DNA of 64,000 bases from Verrucomicrobiia bacterium (GCA_030425485.1 JAUIAM010000022.1:1-64000), one strand, 5' to 3'. Shown: positions 1 to 12,123, numbered from the stretch's first letter. The notes: generated by a model from the letters alone, not told the origin. A program made the numbers and translations.

Positions 1-1
1 C

Positions 2-469
2 AACCACCGGAGCGTCCCGTACCGCGATCTGATGGAATACCTGCCCGAGCGCAGCACCCATGAGTACTACTTTAAGCAGGCCGACGGCAGCCAGGCCTCC
101 GCCTCGGACTTTGACGATTCGCTATTTCCGGACGGGTGGACGCTTCACGTCATCTTTTACAAGGGACAAGCCGTCTTCGAAGCCTACCGTCGCAACGGCG
201 AGGGCATGACCCGCTTTGAAGAGGAGGGGCTGCTCAGTGCCCAGCAGGGTAATTCGCACTGGACGCGCAAGCAGCAGGAAGGTGACACGGCCATCGGCTA
301 CAATTTTGTCCGCGAAGACGGCGAAGTCCGCGCCCTGCGCAAGGGCCCCTACCTGATCTTCTACCGCACCGCCTTCGACGCTGGCATCAAGACCCAGGTC
401 GATGAGGTCAAGGCGGAGAAAGACACCGAAGACCAGGACAAGGTCCAGGAAAGCCTCAAGGGGTTTTAG
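2..469 (+). CDS. C-terminal part of an unknown protein (truncated by window edge)
   Basis: The frame is open from base 2 to the TAG at 467-469, so this is the 3' end of a gene that starts outside the window; the ATG at 32 is probably internal. The visible 155 residues are soluble and aromatic-rich (PDGWTLHVIFYKGQAVFEAY, then KGPYLIFYRTAF near the end) and close with a charged tail (DEVKAEKDTEDQDKVQESLKGF region). I see no signal peptide, membrane segment or catalytic motif and do not recognise the family. A 71-bp gap separates it from the lipid cluster, so co-transcription with that cluster is possible but not shown. Confidence 0.6.
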   Translation, partial: NHRSVPYRDLMEYLPERSTHEYYFKQADGSQASASDFDDSLFPDGWTLHVIFYKGQAVFEAYRRNGEGMTRFEEEGLLSAQQGNSHWTRKQQEGDTAIGYNFVREDGEVRALRKGPYLIFYRTAFDAGIKTQVDEVKAEKDTEDQDKVQESLKGF

Positions 470-540
470 GCAACCCAACTTCCGGGGTCATTTGCCCTTG
501 CCCATGGCTCAATCCGCTGTACTGTTCATGGGTTTAGCAT

Positions 541-2031
<1,491 letters not shown>

Positions 2032-2102
2032 CTTTACATTTCCACCTTCCCTCAATCGCTGGCCTGGCGATAAAAAGACCCAGTACTTTCCGACTCATTC
2101 TC

Positions 2103-2540
2103 ATGGACGAACTCGTTAAAACCATTCCCCACCGCCCGCCGTTTCTCTTCGTCGACAAGGTTGTCGAGCTGCGCGAAGACGGTGTCACCGCCCAACGCAC
2201 CCTGCGCGAAGACGAGGCCTACTTTGCCGGACACTACCCCGGCAACCCGATCATGCCCGGCGTGCTTCTGTGCGAGTCCACCTTTCAGGCTTCGGCTATT
2301 TTCCTCAACAAGAAGCTCGAGGCCGACGGCATCGACATCGCCACACGCACGCCCATTCTCTCACGCATCACGGATGCGAAGTTCAAGAACATGGTGCGCC
2401 CCGGGGAGACCTTTACCATCGACGTGACTTACGAAAAGAGCATGGCCGATTTCCACTTCCTGCGCGGCAGCGTTAAGCGCGGCGACGGCAAGACCGCCCT
2501 CGTCCTGAGCTTCGTCCTCGCCCTCGTCGAACAAGCCTGA
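2103..2540 (+). CDS. fabZ: 3-hydroxyacyl-ACP dehydratase FabZ
   Basis: 145-residue single hot-dog protein that dehydrates 3-hydroxyacyl-ACP to trans-2-enoyl-ACP in type II fatty acid synthesis. The N-terminal [14 protein letters not shown] and the active-site helix [16 protein letters not shown] are diagnostic; His44 and Glu58 are the expected catalytic pair. Length matches the family. Its stop is followed after 4 bp by the fabI start, so the two are translationally close. It lies with fabI, an OleA-like thiolase and an OleB-like hydrolase rather than with lpxA/lpxD, where fabZ commonly sits. This may therefore be a dedicated paralogue rather than the housekeeping copy. Confidence 0.93.
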   Translation: MDELVKTIPHRPPFLFVDKVVELREDGVTAQRTLREDEAYFAGHYPGNPIMPGVLLCESTFQASAIFLNKKLEADGIDIATRTPILSRITDAKFKNMVRPGETFTIDVTYEKSMADFHFLRGSVKRGDGKTALVLSFVLALVEQA

Positions 2541-2544
2541 GCCC

Positions 2545-3348
2545 ATGAGTTTCCTCAACGTAAGTGGAAAGACCTATCTCGTTACCGGCGTAGCGAACAA
2601 GAAAAGCGTGGCCTGGCACATCGCCAAGACTCTGGAAGAGGGCGGGGCAAAGGTCGTCTTCAGCGTGCGTTCATCTGAGCGGTTGGAATCAGTAAAAAAA
2701 CTGCTCGGAGATCGTCCAGCTTACATCTGTGACGTGGAAAATCCCGAGCAGATTACGCAACTGGCCAAAGATGCAGGCGAGGCCCACGGGCCCTTTGATG
2801 GCCTCGTGCACTCCATCGCCTTTGCCAACTTCAGCGCAGGCCCGCAGCCGTTTCACGCCACGCGCAGGGAGGATTTTCTTCAGGCGACCCAGATCAGTTG
2901 TTTCTCTCTGGTCGAGCTGGCCAACGCCTTCAAGCCCTACCTGCAGCCCGACGCCTCCGTGGTATCCATCGGTATCTCCTCACAGGTCACGGCGGAGAAC
3001 TACGGCTACCTTTCACCGATCAAGGCTGCGCTCGACAGTGCCACGCGCTTTCTGGCCAAAAGCTTCAGCGCAGACAGTGAGGTGCGCTTTAACACCGTCA
3101 ACCCCGGCCCGCTCAAGACCAGTGCCTCGGCAGGCATACCCGGCTACCTCGAGAACTACCTCTTTGCTGAGAAATTAACCCTGCGCAAGCGGGCCATCAG
3201 CACGCAGGAAGTCGCCGACACCGCGGTCTTTTTACTCAGCCCGCGCTCCAGCGGTATCAACGGCCAGTCGCTCGTCGTCAACGCCGGCATGGACATGAAT
3301 TACTTCGACCGCGAAGTCATCGAAGCCACCATGCAGCCCAAGGTATAA
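2545..3348 (+). CDS. fabI: Enoyl-ACP reductase, FabI type, divergent active site
   Basis: 267-residue SDR-fold protein that should reduce trans-2-enoyl-ACP with NAD(P)H. FabI hallmarks are [14 protein letters not shown] at the cofactor site, the CDV turn and VHSIAFA. The catalytic Tyr153 and Lys160 are spaced as in the FabI signature (Tyr, six residues, Lys: YGYLSPIK). The position ten residues before Tyr153, the second tyrosine (Tyr146) in E. coli FabI, is Gly143 here if no gap intervenes. The C-terminal tail ([19 protein letters not shown]) is longer than in minimal SDRs. It is tightly packed between fabZ (4 bp) and the OleA-like gene (3 bp). Enoyl reductase is the best call, but altered chain specificity or another SDR activity is possible. 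Confidence 0.82.
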   Translation: MSFLNVSGKTYLVTGVANKKSVAWHIAKTLEEGGAKVVFSVRSSERLESVKKLLGDRPAYICDVENPEQITQLAKDAGEAHGPFDGLVHSIAFANFSAGPQPFHATRREDFLQATQISCFSLVELANAFKPYLQPDASVVSIGISSQVTAENYGYLSPIKAALDSATRFLAKSFSADSEVRFNTVNPGPLKTSASAGIPGYLENYLFAEKLTLRKRAISTQEVADTAVFLLSPRSSGINGQSLVVNAGMDMNYFDREVIEATMQPKV

Positions 3349-3351
3349 GTC

Positions 3352-4386
3352 ATGCGCTTCGAGAACGTCGCTATCGCCTCGCTCGCCTACGTCGAGCCCC
3401 CGGAAGTTGTCAGCTCAGAAGACATCGAGGAGCAGCTGAGTCCGCTCTACAAGCGTCTGAAGCTTCCCAGCGGGCGCTTGGAGCTCATGACGGGAATCCG
3501 CGAGCGTCGTTTCTGGCCCAGTGGCACGCTGGCGTCGACCATCTCTGCCCAGGCGGGCAAAAAGGCCCTGCAAGGGTGGGGCGATTCGCCCGAGTGTATC
3601 GAACTTCTGATACACTGCGGTGTGTGCCGTGACCGCATGGAGCCCTCGACCGCCTCTTATGTCCACGGCGCGCTGGGCCTGCCTGCGACGACGCAGTTTT
3701 TTGATATTTCCAATGCCTGCCTTGGCTTCCTCAACGGCATGATTACCGCCGCCGGCCTGATCGAATGCGGGCAGATCGAGCGTGCGCTCGTCGTAACCGG
3801 GGAAAATGGAAAACCCCTGCTGGAGCACACGATTTCTCAACTGCTTAACAGCGACCTGACCCGCAAGACGATTAAGCCTTTCTTTGCCAACCTCACCATT
3901 GGCGCAGGAGGCGTGGCAGCAGTTCTCACGCGCAAAGACCTCGCTCCGTCTACCGCTGCCCGCATGCGCTTTGCCGTATCGCGCAGCGACTCCAGTGCGA
4001 ACAAACTCTGCGAAGGAAATGCCGCTGGCGGCGATGGCCTCGAAATGTTGACCGACTCCGAGGCTTTGCTTGAGGCTGGCGTAGCGCTGGCTAAAACCTG
4101 CTGGAGTGCGTTTTGCCACGAAAGCGGATGGAGCGCCGAAAGCCTCGACCGCATCATCTGCCACCAAGTGGGGCGACAGCATCAACGCGCGCTCCTGGAG
4201 GCCATCGGTGTGCCCGTTGAGAAGGACTACAGCACCTACCCGCGCTTCGGTAATGCCGGGTCGGTTTCGTGCCCGATGACCCTTGCCCACGGCATCGAGA
4301 ATGGTGCCGTCATCCCGGGTGACAAAGTCGCCCTGCTCGGCATCGGCAGCGGCCTCTCCACACTCATGCTCGCCCTGGAGTGCTAA
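3352..4386 (+). CDS. oleA: OleA-like thiolase-fold acyl-condensing enzyme (FabH superfamily)
   Basis: 344-residue ketoacyl synthase III relative. OleA carries out head-to-head Claisen condensation of two acyl-CoAs to a beta-keto acid, the first step of long-chain olefin synthesis. The catalytic residues are all visible: Cys123 in ISNACLGFLNGM, His271 in IICHQVGRQ and Asn301 in YPRFGNAGS. Glu97 in RMEPSTASYVHG matches the loop glutamate that distinguishes OleA from FabH. It is the fourth of a tight gene string and is followed after 3 bp by an OleB-like hydrolase, the usual oleAB order. No oleC or oleD lies in this window. A plain FabH is less likely because of the EPSTAS loop and the neighbour. 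Confidence 0.78.
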   Translation: MRFENVAIASLAYVEPPEVVSSEDIEEQLSPLYKRLKLPSGRLELMTGIRERRFWPSGTLASTISAQAGKKALQGWGDSPECIELLIHCGVCRDRMEPSTASYVHGALGLPATTQFFDISNACLGFLNGMITAAGLIECGQIERALVVTGENGKPLLEHTISQLLNSDLTRKTIKPFFANLTIGAGGVAAVLTRKDLAPSTAARMRFAVSRSDSSANKLCEGNAAGGDGLEMLTDSEALLEAGVALAKTCWSAFCHESGWSAESLDRIICHQVGRQHQRALLEAIGVPVEKDYSTYPRFGNAGSVSCPMTLAHGIENGAVIPGDKVALLGIGSGLSTLMLALEC

Positions 4387-4389
4387 ACG

Positions 4390-5259
4390 ATGAGCCTGCC
4401 CAAGCCCATTCGCGAACTCTATCCCTTTGCCTCGAACTGGCTCGAAACGCCAGACGGACGCGTCCACTACGTCGACGAAGGTGAGGGTGACTCGACGATT
4501 GTTTTCGTTCACGGTAACCCGACCTGGTCTTTTTTTTACCGCAACCTCATCCTCGGGCTGCGTGATCGCTTTCGCTGCATTGCCATTGACCACCTCGGGA
4601 TGGGCCTGTCGGATAAGCCGCAGGATTTTTCCTATCAATTAAAAGGCCGTATCGAACATCTCGATACACTTATTGATAGTCTTGGCCTGAAGAAGTTTCA
4701 CCTCGTCGTGCATGACTGGGGTGGAGCGATCGGAACAGGCGCAGCCCTGCGTCATTTGGACAAGTTGGATCGTATCCAGATTATGAATACGGCAGCCTTT
4801 CGCTCGTCTCGTATGCCGTGGCAGATCGGGCTGTGTCGTGTGCCCATCTTGGGCGAGTTTTTCGTTCGCGGATTGAATGGCTTTGCCGGACCAGCAACGC
4901 ATATGGCCGTCGCGAAAAAGCTTCCACCCGCAGTCAAGGCAGGCTACCTGTGGCCGCACCGCAATTGGCATGACCGCGTCGCCGTGGCGCGCTTTGTCCA
5001 AGACATCCCCATGCGTCCCGAACATCCCAGTTACGCAGCGCTACTGGACATCGAGAACCAACTCATTCGCCTGAAAGACAAGCCGATGCAGCTCATCTGG
5101 GGTATGAAAGATTTCTGCTTTAACGACGCTTTTCTGCGCGAGTGGCAGTGTCGCTTTCCTCAGGCAACAACGACCGAGCTAGCCGGGGCAGGGCACTACC
5201 TGCTCGAAGACGAGCCGCTACGCTGCCTTGAGTTGACCCGAAATTTCCTCAGCCAATAA
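4390..5259 (+). CDS. oleB: OleB-like alpha/beta hydrolase (haloalkane-dehalogenase fold)
   Basis: 289-residue alpha/beta hydrolase of the haloalkane-dehalogenase-like group. The features in order are HGNPTWSFFYRN (oxyanion and halide-site Asn/Trp, residues 41-52), nucleophile Asp109 in VVHDWGGAIG, Asp241 in WGMKDFCFN and His269 in GAGHYLLEDEP. OleB proteins of this type decarboxylate beta-lactones to cis-olefins. Placement 3 bp behind an OleA-like gene supports that role over true dehalogenation. In complete pathways OleD (reductase) and OleC (beta-lactone synthetase) act between OleA and OleB; neither is encoded nearby. The TAA sits in a small CAGCC/GGGCTG hairpin (5250-5265) without a T run, so termination is uncertain. 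The next gene is convergent. Confidence 0.75.
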   Translation: MSLPKPIRELYPFASNWLETPDGRVHYVDEGEGDSTIVFVHGNPTWSFFYRNLILGLRDRFRCIAIDHLGMGLSDKPQDFSYQLKGRIEHLDTLIDSLGLKKFHLVVHDWGGAIGTGAALRHLDKLDRIQIMNTAAFRSSRMPWQIGLCRVPILGEFFVRGLNGFAGPATHMAVAKKLPPAVKAGYLWPHRNWHDRVAVARFVQDIPMRPEHPSYAALLDIENQLIRLKDKPMQLIWGMKDFCFNDAFLREWQCRFPQATTTELAGAGHYLLEDEPLRCLELTRNFLSQ

Positions 5260-5295
5260 GGGCTGATCGCATTCGCTAAACCGGACTCGATTGCC

Positions 5296-6819
5296 TTACG
5301 GTCGATAGTAAATCTCTCCCAGGCTGCGAAGGTAAGCCGCGCTCTCTCGCCAGAGCGTATCAAGCTGCTCGCTGCGGTAGCGCCACTGCCAGTTGCCCGC
5401 TGCCTCACCGGGAAAATTCATACGCGCATCGGAGCCGAGATTGAGCATGTCCTGCATCGGTATCACCGCCAGTTTCGAGACAGAGGCATAGGCCGAGCGA
5501 ATCATATCCCACTGCGGCACGCTGCCATCGACGCTATAGTAGCGACGGAAGTGGTCGCGAGCCGTCTCATCCACGCTATTGTACCAGCCGAGTGTCGTAT
5601 CGTTGTCATGCGTACCCGGGTAGATGACACTGTTGGGCGAGACATTATGCGGGAGGTAGAGATTGCTGCTGTCATCGCCAAAGGCAAACTGCAGGATAGC
5701 CATACCGGGCAGTCCGCTGAGCTTGAGCAACTCGCGGACCTCATCGGTGATTTCGCCAAGGTCTTCGGCGATGAGTTTTGCCTCCGGGAACTGCTCCTGA
5801 AGCACCTTGAAAAAGTCTATCCCCGGGCCGGGTTTCCAAGCGCCACCGCGGGCATCTTCGTCTTGGGCCGGGATAGCCCAGTAGGCCTCAAACCCGCGGA
5901 AGTGATCGAGGCGTACAATGTCAAACAGGGCGAAGTTTGCCGCCATCCGGCGCATCCACCATGCGTAGCCATCTTGCTTCATGGCTTTCCAGTCAAAAAT
6001 CGGGTTACCCCAGAACTGGCCAAGCGGCGAGAAGTAATCCGGCGGGCAACCTGCCACAACCTTTGGCGATCCGTTTTTATCCAGTTGAAACAACTCTGCA
6101 TTGGCCCACACGTCCGCACTATCATACGCGACGAAGATCGGAACATCACCGATGATGTTGATGTTCTTCTCCTGTGCGTAGCTGCGCAGAGTAGTCCACT
6201 GCCCAAAGAAGAGGTACTGTACAAAGCGTACGGCATTCATAGCATCCTTCAGCTCGGCATAAAGCGACGATTTTTGAAAAAGCCGATAACTCCGTAACTC
6301 TTTGGGCCAAGTATTCCAGGGCTGACCACCGAAGTGATCCTTGCACGCAGAAAAGGCCGCATAGGCATCAAGCCAATCGGCATGCTTTTGGCAGAACTCG
6401 GCAAAATCGCCGTATCCGGGCAAGCCGGCACTATTCGCATCAAAGGCCGCAAAGGCTTTGGCCATGACTGGCCAGAACCGGACGTAGAGCTCACCGTAGT
6501 CCACACGATCGTGCGGCAGCCGTCGCAAAGGTGCCAAGTCGTCATCGGAGAGCAGACCGAAACCAACCAAGGGATGCAAATCAATCAGGTATGGGTTGCC
6601 CGCAAAGGCGGAAAAGCACTGATAGGGCGAATCACCGTAGCCAGTTGGCCCGAGTGGACACATTTGCCACGATTTGAACCCAGCGACCTGAAGGAAATCG
6701 ATGAAGCGCTTCGCCTCACGGCCAAGCTTGCCGATGCCCAAGTCGCCCGGGAGGGAAGTCGGATGCAGTAGCACTCCGGCGGAGCGTGAATCGAGCCAGG
6801 AAAAAAGCGTATTCAGCAT
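5296..6819 (-). CDS. malQ: 4-alpha-glucanotransferase (amylomaltase, GH77)
   Basis: Cytoplasmic amylomaltase that moves alpha-1,4-glucan segments between maltodextrins in glycogen/maltose metabolism. The N-terminal SAGVLLHPTSLPGDLGIGKLG and GPTGYGDSPYQCFSAFAGNP are GH77 signatures. Catalytic residues are the Asp in VRLDHFRGFEAYW, the Glu in AEDLGEITDEV and the Asp in GTHDNDTTLGWY. Length is about 507 residues, normal for the family. The frame extends to a GTG at 6870, but the ATG at 6819 is preceded by a GAGGGG motif at a suitable distance and begins close to where homologues begin, so I chose it. It is transcribed alone, convergent with the OleB-like gene. Confidence 0.93.
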   Translation of the reverse strand: MLNTLFSWLDSRSAGVLLHPTSLPGDLGIGKLGREAKRFIDFLQVAGFKSWQMCPLGPTGYGDSPYQCFSAFAGNPYLIDLHPLVGFGLLSDDDLAPLRRLPHDRVDYGELYVRFWPVMAKAFAAFDANSAGLPGYGDFAEFCQKHADWLDAYAAFSACKDHFGGQPWNTWPKELRSYRLFQKSSLYAELKDAMNAVRFVQYLFFGQWTTLRSYAQEKNINIIGDVPIFVAYDSADVWANAELFQLDKNGSPKVVAGCPPDYFSPLGQFWGNPIFDWKAMKQDGYAWWMRRMAANFALFDIVRLDHFRGFEAYWAIPAQDEDARGGAWKPGPGIDFFKVLQEQFPEAKLIAEDLGEITDEVRELLKLSGLPGMAILQFAFGDDSSNLYLPHNVSPNSVIYPGTHDNDTTLGWYNSVDETARDHFRRYYSVDGSVPQWDMIRSAYASVSKLAVIPMQDMLNLGSDARMNFPGEAAGNWQWRYRSEQLDTLWRESAAYLRSLGEIYYRP

Positions 6820-6982
6820 GCAACCATTTAGCCCCTCGGGGACCTTTAGGTCAAAACTTAGCTCACACACCGACGAGAATTCCTAGGCAAAAGCCCAAGT
6901 ATAATTATGGCGTTACTCATCTAAGATTGAGCCAGCACGAGTGACCACAAAAACATGGCCGCGAAAGGTAGACCCAGGTGCC

Positions 6983-7063
6983 GTCGAGTCGCCTGATCGC
7001 AATGGGGCACAGCGGTGGCTGTACCGCCGCTCCCATCACCCCGGACCGCAGGCGAGTACCGAC
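6983..7063. repeat. Nested stem-loop structure in the malQ / 7277 intergenic region
   Basis: Three nested helices can be drawn. The outer stem pairs GTCGAGTCGCCTG (6983-6995) with CAGGCGAGTACCGAC (7049-7063), with small bulges. A middle stem pairs ATGGG (7002-7006) with CCCAT (7032-7036). The inner stem pairs AGCGGTGG (7011-7018) with CCGCCGCT (7024-7031) around CTGTA. This is far more pairing than expected in a random gap. It could be a small structured RNA, the 5' leader of the gene at 7277, or a repeat-element remnant. The sequence alone does not fix the strand. Confidence 0.5.
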
Positions 7064-7070
7064 AGTCTCT

Positions 7071-7160
7071 ATTATGTCCGACATCTGCGGGGGAGCCTGC
7101 CGCCGCCGAGCTGGCGGAGCCAGCCGGGGCGGGCGCACCTCCCGGAGAATTGGACATAAT
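7071..7160. repeat. 90-bp inverted-repeat element with ATTATGTCC ends (MITE- or REP-like)
   Basis: A perfect 9-bp inverted repeat, ATTATGTCC (7071-7079) and GGACATAAT (7152-7160), bounds a very GC-rich core. Inside are alternative hairpins: CCGCC-GAGCT-GGCGG (7103-7117) and GCTGG-CGGAG-CCAGC (7110-7124). The two halves are imperfectly complementary over most of their length. AT-rich ends around a GC-rich folded core are typical of short non-autonomous elements. No target-site duplication is evident and I saw no second copy in this window. It lies 8 bp beyond the structure at 6983-7063. Confidence 0.45.
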
Positions 7161-7276
7161 GTATATTGTGCGAAATTCGCTATATGTTGGAAATCACCGT
7201 ATCGGCTCCCGGGATTGGGATGGACATTCATGCTTTAGCGTTGTCATGACGCGTTTTGACGTTACTGGTCCATGAC

Positions 7277-7972
7277 ATGAGCTACTTCATTCGACCAGCA
7301 ATCGCTTTGACTGTTGCGGTGTTCTGGGCATGCTTATCCTGCAGCGCTGCGGACGGTAAATCATCTCTCGACACCCAGATCCAGCCGCGTGCCGAAGATG
7401 CCATCTGGAACTATGCGGCTTACTACAGAGAAGACGGCGTTGACGTTCGAGACGGCATCACGGTCGAAGAAGTTGTCGAGACGAAGGAAATCGAGGGCGT
7501 CACCTGCTATCTGGTTAGGCTGACATTTGATTACCGAACGACGGCTGAGCGGCTCATGGGCATGCCGTTGGATGACGATTCTTACAGCTATTTCTGGGAG
7601 TATGAAAACGACAAAGGCAGTTATAATTATAGTTGCGATGATTTTGCTGGCATGTCGGACATCCCCAGTAGCCTGAAGGAGTTTGATCTCACATTGCCTT
7701 ATCCGGTTAAAGTCGGCTGGAAATCTGTGATCGGTGACTCCGTCTGGAAAGTCATCGATGCCGACGCCGAGGTAAGCACGCCAGCGGGTACGTTTAAGTG
7801 CATTGTTTACGAGGAGGTTACCCTGGATGCACTTTCTCCAGGCGACTCTTCGCGCAGCCTTTTCTATCAATCACCGGGCGTCGGCCTGATCCGCTACGAA
7901 TGGTACGAATACTTCAATGACAAATTCGTCCTCAGCAGCTACGAAGAGCTTTACGATTACGAGATCAAGTAA
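7277..7972 (+). CDS. Secreted protein of unknown function
   Basis: 231 residues from the ATG at 7277; an earlier in-frame start at 7256 would only add residues before the signal peptide. The N-terminus is a signal peptide (MSYFIRPAIALTVAVFWACL, then SCSAADGKS). The mature part is acidic, rich in Tyr and Asp, and beta-rich in character (ITVEEVVETKEIEGVTCYLV; GLIRYEWYEYFNDKFVLSSY). Neither cysteine context is a canonical lipobox, so periplasmic or extracellular location is more likely than lipidation. The pattern loosely resembles small DUF-type proteins with a repeated beta module, but I do not recognise a family. It stands alone after a 450-bp structured gap and is convergent with lepB. Confidence 0.75.
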   Translation: MSYFIRPAIALTVAVFWACLSCSAADGKSSLDTQIQPRAEDAIWNYAAYYREDGVDVRDGITVEEVVETKEIEGVTCYLVRLTFDYRTTAERLMGMPLDDDSYSYFWEYENDKGSYNYSCDDFAGMSDIPSSLKEFDLTLPYPVKVGWKSVIGDSVWKVIDADAEVSTPAGTFKCIVYEEVTLDALSPGDSSRSLFYQSPGVGLIRYEWYEYFNDKFVLSSYEELYDYEIK

Positions 7973-7987
7973 TCACCGGGAAGCACC

Positions 7988-9349
7988 CTACTCTGCCAGC
8001 CCCCAGCGGCTGCTAAACGGGTAAAAGATCAGGACTGCTTTGCCCACGACCTCCTTTTCCGGGACCATGTTTACGGGGACGTCGTTGAGCAGCTTTGCAT
8101 CGTGTGAGGCTTCGTAGACATTCGAGCTGTCGGCATCATAGGCCCATTCCCGGCTATCGTAGCTCTCGTCGGAGTTGTCACCCATGGCAAAGAAGTAGCC
8201 GGGCGGAATCGTTTCGACGATGCCCTCCTGCATCCAGCCGCGGTAAACATAGCCATCGTAGAGGCCCTCTTGGGCGAAGTTCTTCTCGAAGGCATCGGCC
8301 CCCTCGATGGGTGCGCCATTGCGGTACAGAAAGGGCGGCTTAAGTTCGAGCTGGTCACCCGGGAGACCGACAAGTCGCTTGATGTAGTACTTCTCGTCCC
8401 AGCTTCCGCTCTGGTTTCTCAGGCCTTCGATTTTATCCGTGCGAAAGACAAAGGGGTCGCCAACCTCGGGCTGAAAAAAGTTATAGCTGAAACGGTCAAC
8501 AAAAAGCATGTCGCCGGTGAGGATATCGAAGTCCATCACCGGACTGCCCTGCTCAAAACGTTGCTTGGTATCGATGACGACCGGCTGCTGCTGCATCTGG
8601 ATGCGTACGCTCTGCGGCAGCGCGACATAGACGTCTCTCATGCTCTCGTAGCCCGGGAAGAGCAGTTTGGCCACGATGTCGTCCAGGTTGAAGTCGAGCG
8701 GGACGCTGACGCTAAACGATTTCCCGTCGATTGCGAAGGTGTACTTGCGGTTTTTGCTGGGGAAAATCAGAAACTTTTGCGCCTCCTCCAGCTCAAAGGC
8801 CACGAGCCCCATCTTGGCCAGCGGGTTATTGTTGCTGCGCTGAAAAAGCTCCACCTGCACGGTTCCGGTGGCCGGAGCATCCACCTGGTAGTGACTGGCA
8901 CCTAAAGTGAGGAAGCGGAAGAGTTGCTCGGGCTTTGAGGGGGACCCCTCCCCGTCCGGATATACCTGTTCGATCATGCCCGAATAGGTCGGATACATGG
9001 AGTTGGTGGGAATCTTAAAGGGCTGGAGGAAGAAGCTGCGCACACCGATGGCCAGGATGGCCGCGACAAGAATCATCTCGATGTTTTCAGACCAGAAAGT
9101 CACCGGGTAGATGCTTCCGCCGTGTGGCTTGAGCGTTGCGTCCAGCTTTTCCATGCCTTCCTCTAAGGCCTTGGAGGAAGCACTCTTGTCCAGGATGAGC
9201 GCGGCCAGCGCTGTCTGCTGGGACCGGATATCGGCAATAGCGGCCTCGCTCAGGAGGTCTCTGCGGTAGTTGACCACCTTGCTCGCCAATGCATGCAGGT
9301 TCTTAGCCTTCTTGCGCAGCTTGTTTTGCGATTTGCCGAGTAGTCCCAT
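7988..9349 (-). CDS. lepB: Signal peptidase I with long N-terminus and large insertion
   Basis: Membrane serine-lysine protease that removes signal peptides from exported preproteins. From the ATG at 9349 (8 bp after the lepA stop) it is 453 residues, longer than typical LepB. One membrane segment (about residues 90-110) leads into FKIPTNSMYPTYSG with nucleophile Ser117. The general base is Lys324 in YYIKRLVGLPGD, and MGDNSDESYDSREWA follows near the C-terminus. Ser and Lys are 207 residues apart, against about 55 in E. coli, so about 150 extra residues are inserted. The first 90 residues are basic and helical and lie before the membrane anchor. It is the last gene of fabD-lepA-lepB. Confidence 0.9.
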   Translation of the reverse strand: MGLLGKSQNKLRKKAKNLHALASKVVNYRRDLLSEAAIADIRSQQTALAALILDKSASSKALEEGMEKLDATLKPHGGSIYPVTFWSENIEMILVAAILAIGVRSFFLQPFKIPTNSMYPTYSGMIEQVYPDGEGSPSKPEQLFRFLTLGASHYQVDAPATGTVQVELFQRSNNNPLAKMGLVAFELEEAQKFLIFPSKNRKYTFAIDGKSFSVSVPLDFNLDDIVAKLLFPGYESMRDVYVALPQSVRIQMQQQPVVIDTKQRFEQGSPVMDFDILTGDMLFVDRFSYNFFQPEVGDPFVFRTDKIEGLRNQSGSWDEKYYIKRLVGLPGDQLELKPPFLYRNGAPIEGADAFEKNFAQEGLYDGYVYRGWMQEGIVETIPPGYFFAMGDNSDESYDSREWAYDADSSNVYEASHDAKLLNDVPVNMVPEKEVVGKAVLIFYPFSSRWGLAE

Positions 9350-9356
9350 GATGGCG

Positions 9357-11149
<1,793 letters not shown>

Positions 11150-11153
<4 letters not shown>

Positions 11154-12058
11154 AGGGGGAGGTCCTGGTATTCGGAGAGAGAGGTTACCGTGGCGTCACG
11201 GTCAATGCGCTTGGCCAAACCGGCGAGAATCCCGCCGGGCCCGCATTCGTAAAAGTCCTTTATGCCGAGCGCAACAGCGCCGTTGAAGCAATCCGTCCAG
11301 CGCACGGTGGAAGTGACTTGCGCCACCAGCGCGGCCTTGATCTCGGCCGGGTCAGCTATCTGCTTGCCCGTGACGTTGGAAAAAACGGGGATCTGGGGAG
11401 CGTTGAACGCTGGCAGGGAGTCGAGGAAAGCCGCGAACTGATCGGCGGCCGGCTGCATGAGTCGGCTGTGGTAGGCGCCAGCCACTTTGAGCGGGACAGC
11501 CATCTTGAAGCCTGCCGCCTTGGCCTTGCCTACGGCCTCTTTGACCTTGTCCGCTTCACCGGAAAGCACCGTTTGGCCCGGGCAGTTGAGGTTGCCGAGG
11601 TCAACGTCGCACTCAGTGGCCAGTTGTTCCGCGCTGGGAATGTCGCCTCCGATCAGGCTGGCCATGCCGCCCTGGGTAGCTTCGCAGGCTTCCTGCATGA
11701 GACGGCCTCGCTCTGCGACCACGCGCAGTCCTGTTTCGAAATCAAAGACACCGGCCACGGCGTAGGCAGTCAGCTCGCCCAGGCTTAGGCCGCAGGCTGC
11801 GCCGATCTCGGGCAGCTTGCCAGCTTCGCGCAGGGCCTCCACAATACTGTAGCCATGGACGTATAGCGCGGGCTGGCAGACCTTGGTCTCGGTCAGCGCT
11901 GCCTCTGGGCCCTCGAAGCAAATTGCCTGGAGGTCAAAAGGCAGCACCTCTCCGGCGCGTTCAAAGCAGCGGCGTGCCGCGGCTGAATTTTCGACCAGGC
12001 TCTTGCCCATGCCGACCTGTTGCGCGCCTTGTCCTGAAAAAATGAAACCGTAAGCCAT
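11150..12058 (-). CDS. fabD: Malonyl-CoA:ACP transacylase
   Basis: 302-residue enzyme that loads malonyl groups onto acyl carrier protein. The start at the ATG at 12058 puts the conserved FIFSGQGAQQVGMGKSL at the N-terminus. The nucleophile elbow is GLSLGELTAY, and the catalytic His lies in VAGAYHSRLMQPA. An earlier in-frame start at 12085 would add MVSMQCLNF and is less likely. It is the first gene of fabD-lepA-lepB, unlike the more common fabH-fabD-fabG arrangement. It supplies malonyl-ACP for all fatty acid synthesis, including the fabZ/fabI reactions encoded at 2.1-3.3 kb. Confidence 0.95.
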
Positions 12059-12123
12059 AAAGTTCAGGCATTGCATCGAAACCACAGCCGATGGGAAGGA
12101 AAAAATGCAATTCTATGGCCTAA

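Noticed and set aside
3415-4638. 407-codon minus-strand frame opposite oleA
   Set aside because: The plus-strand frame has all catalytic residues of the thiolase family; the antisense translation has no family signature and spans the oleA/oleB junction.
6660-6680. GATTTGAACCCAG string resembling a tRNA T-arm
   Set aside because: It lies inside malQ codons, and no acceptor stem or anticodon arm can be folded around it. The similar GATTCGAACCC at 30840 is the start of the cNMP-binding gene.
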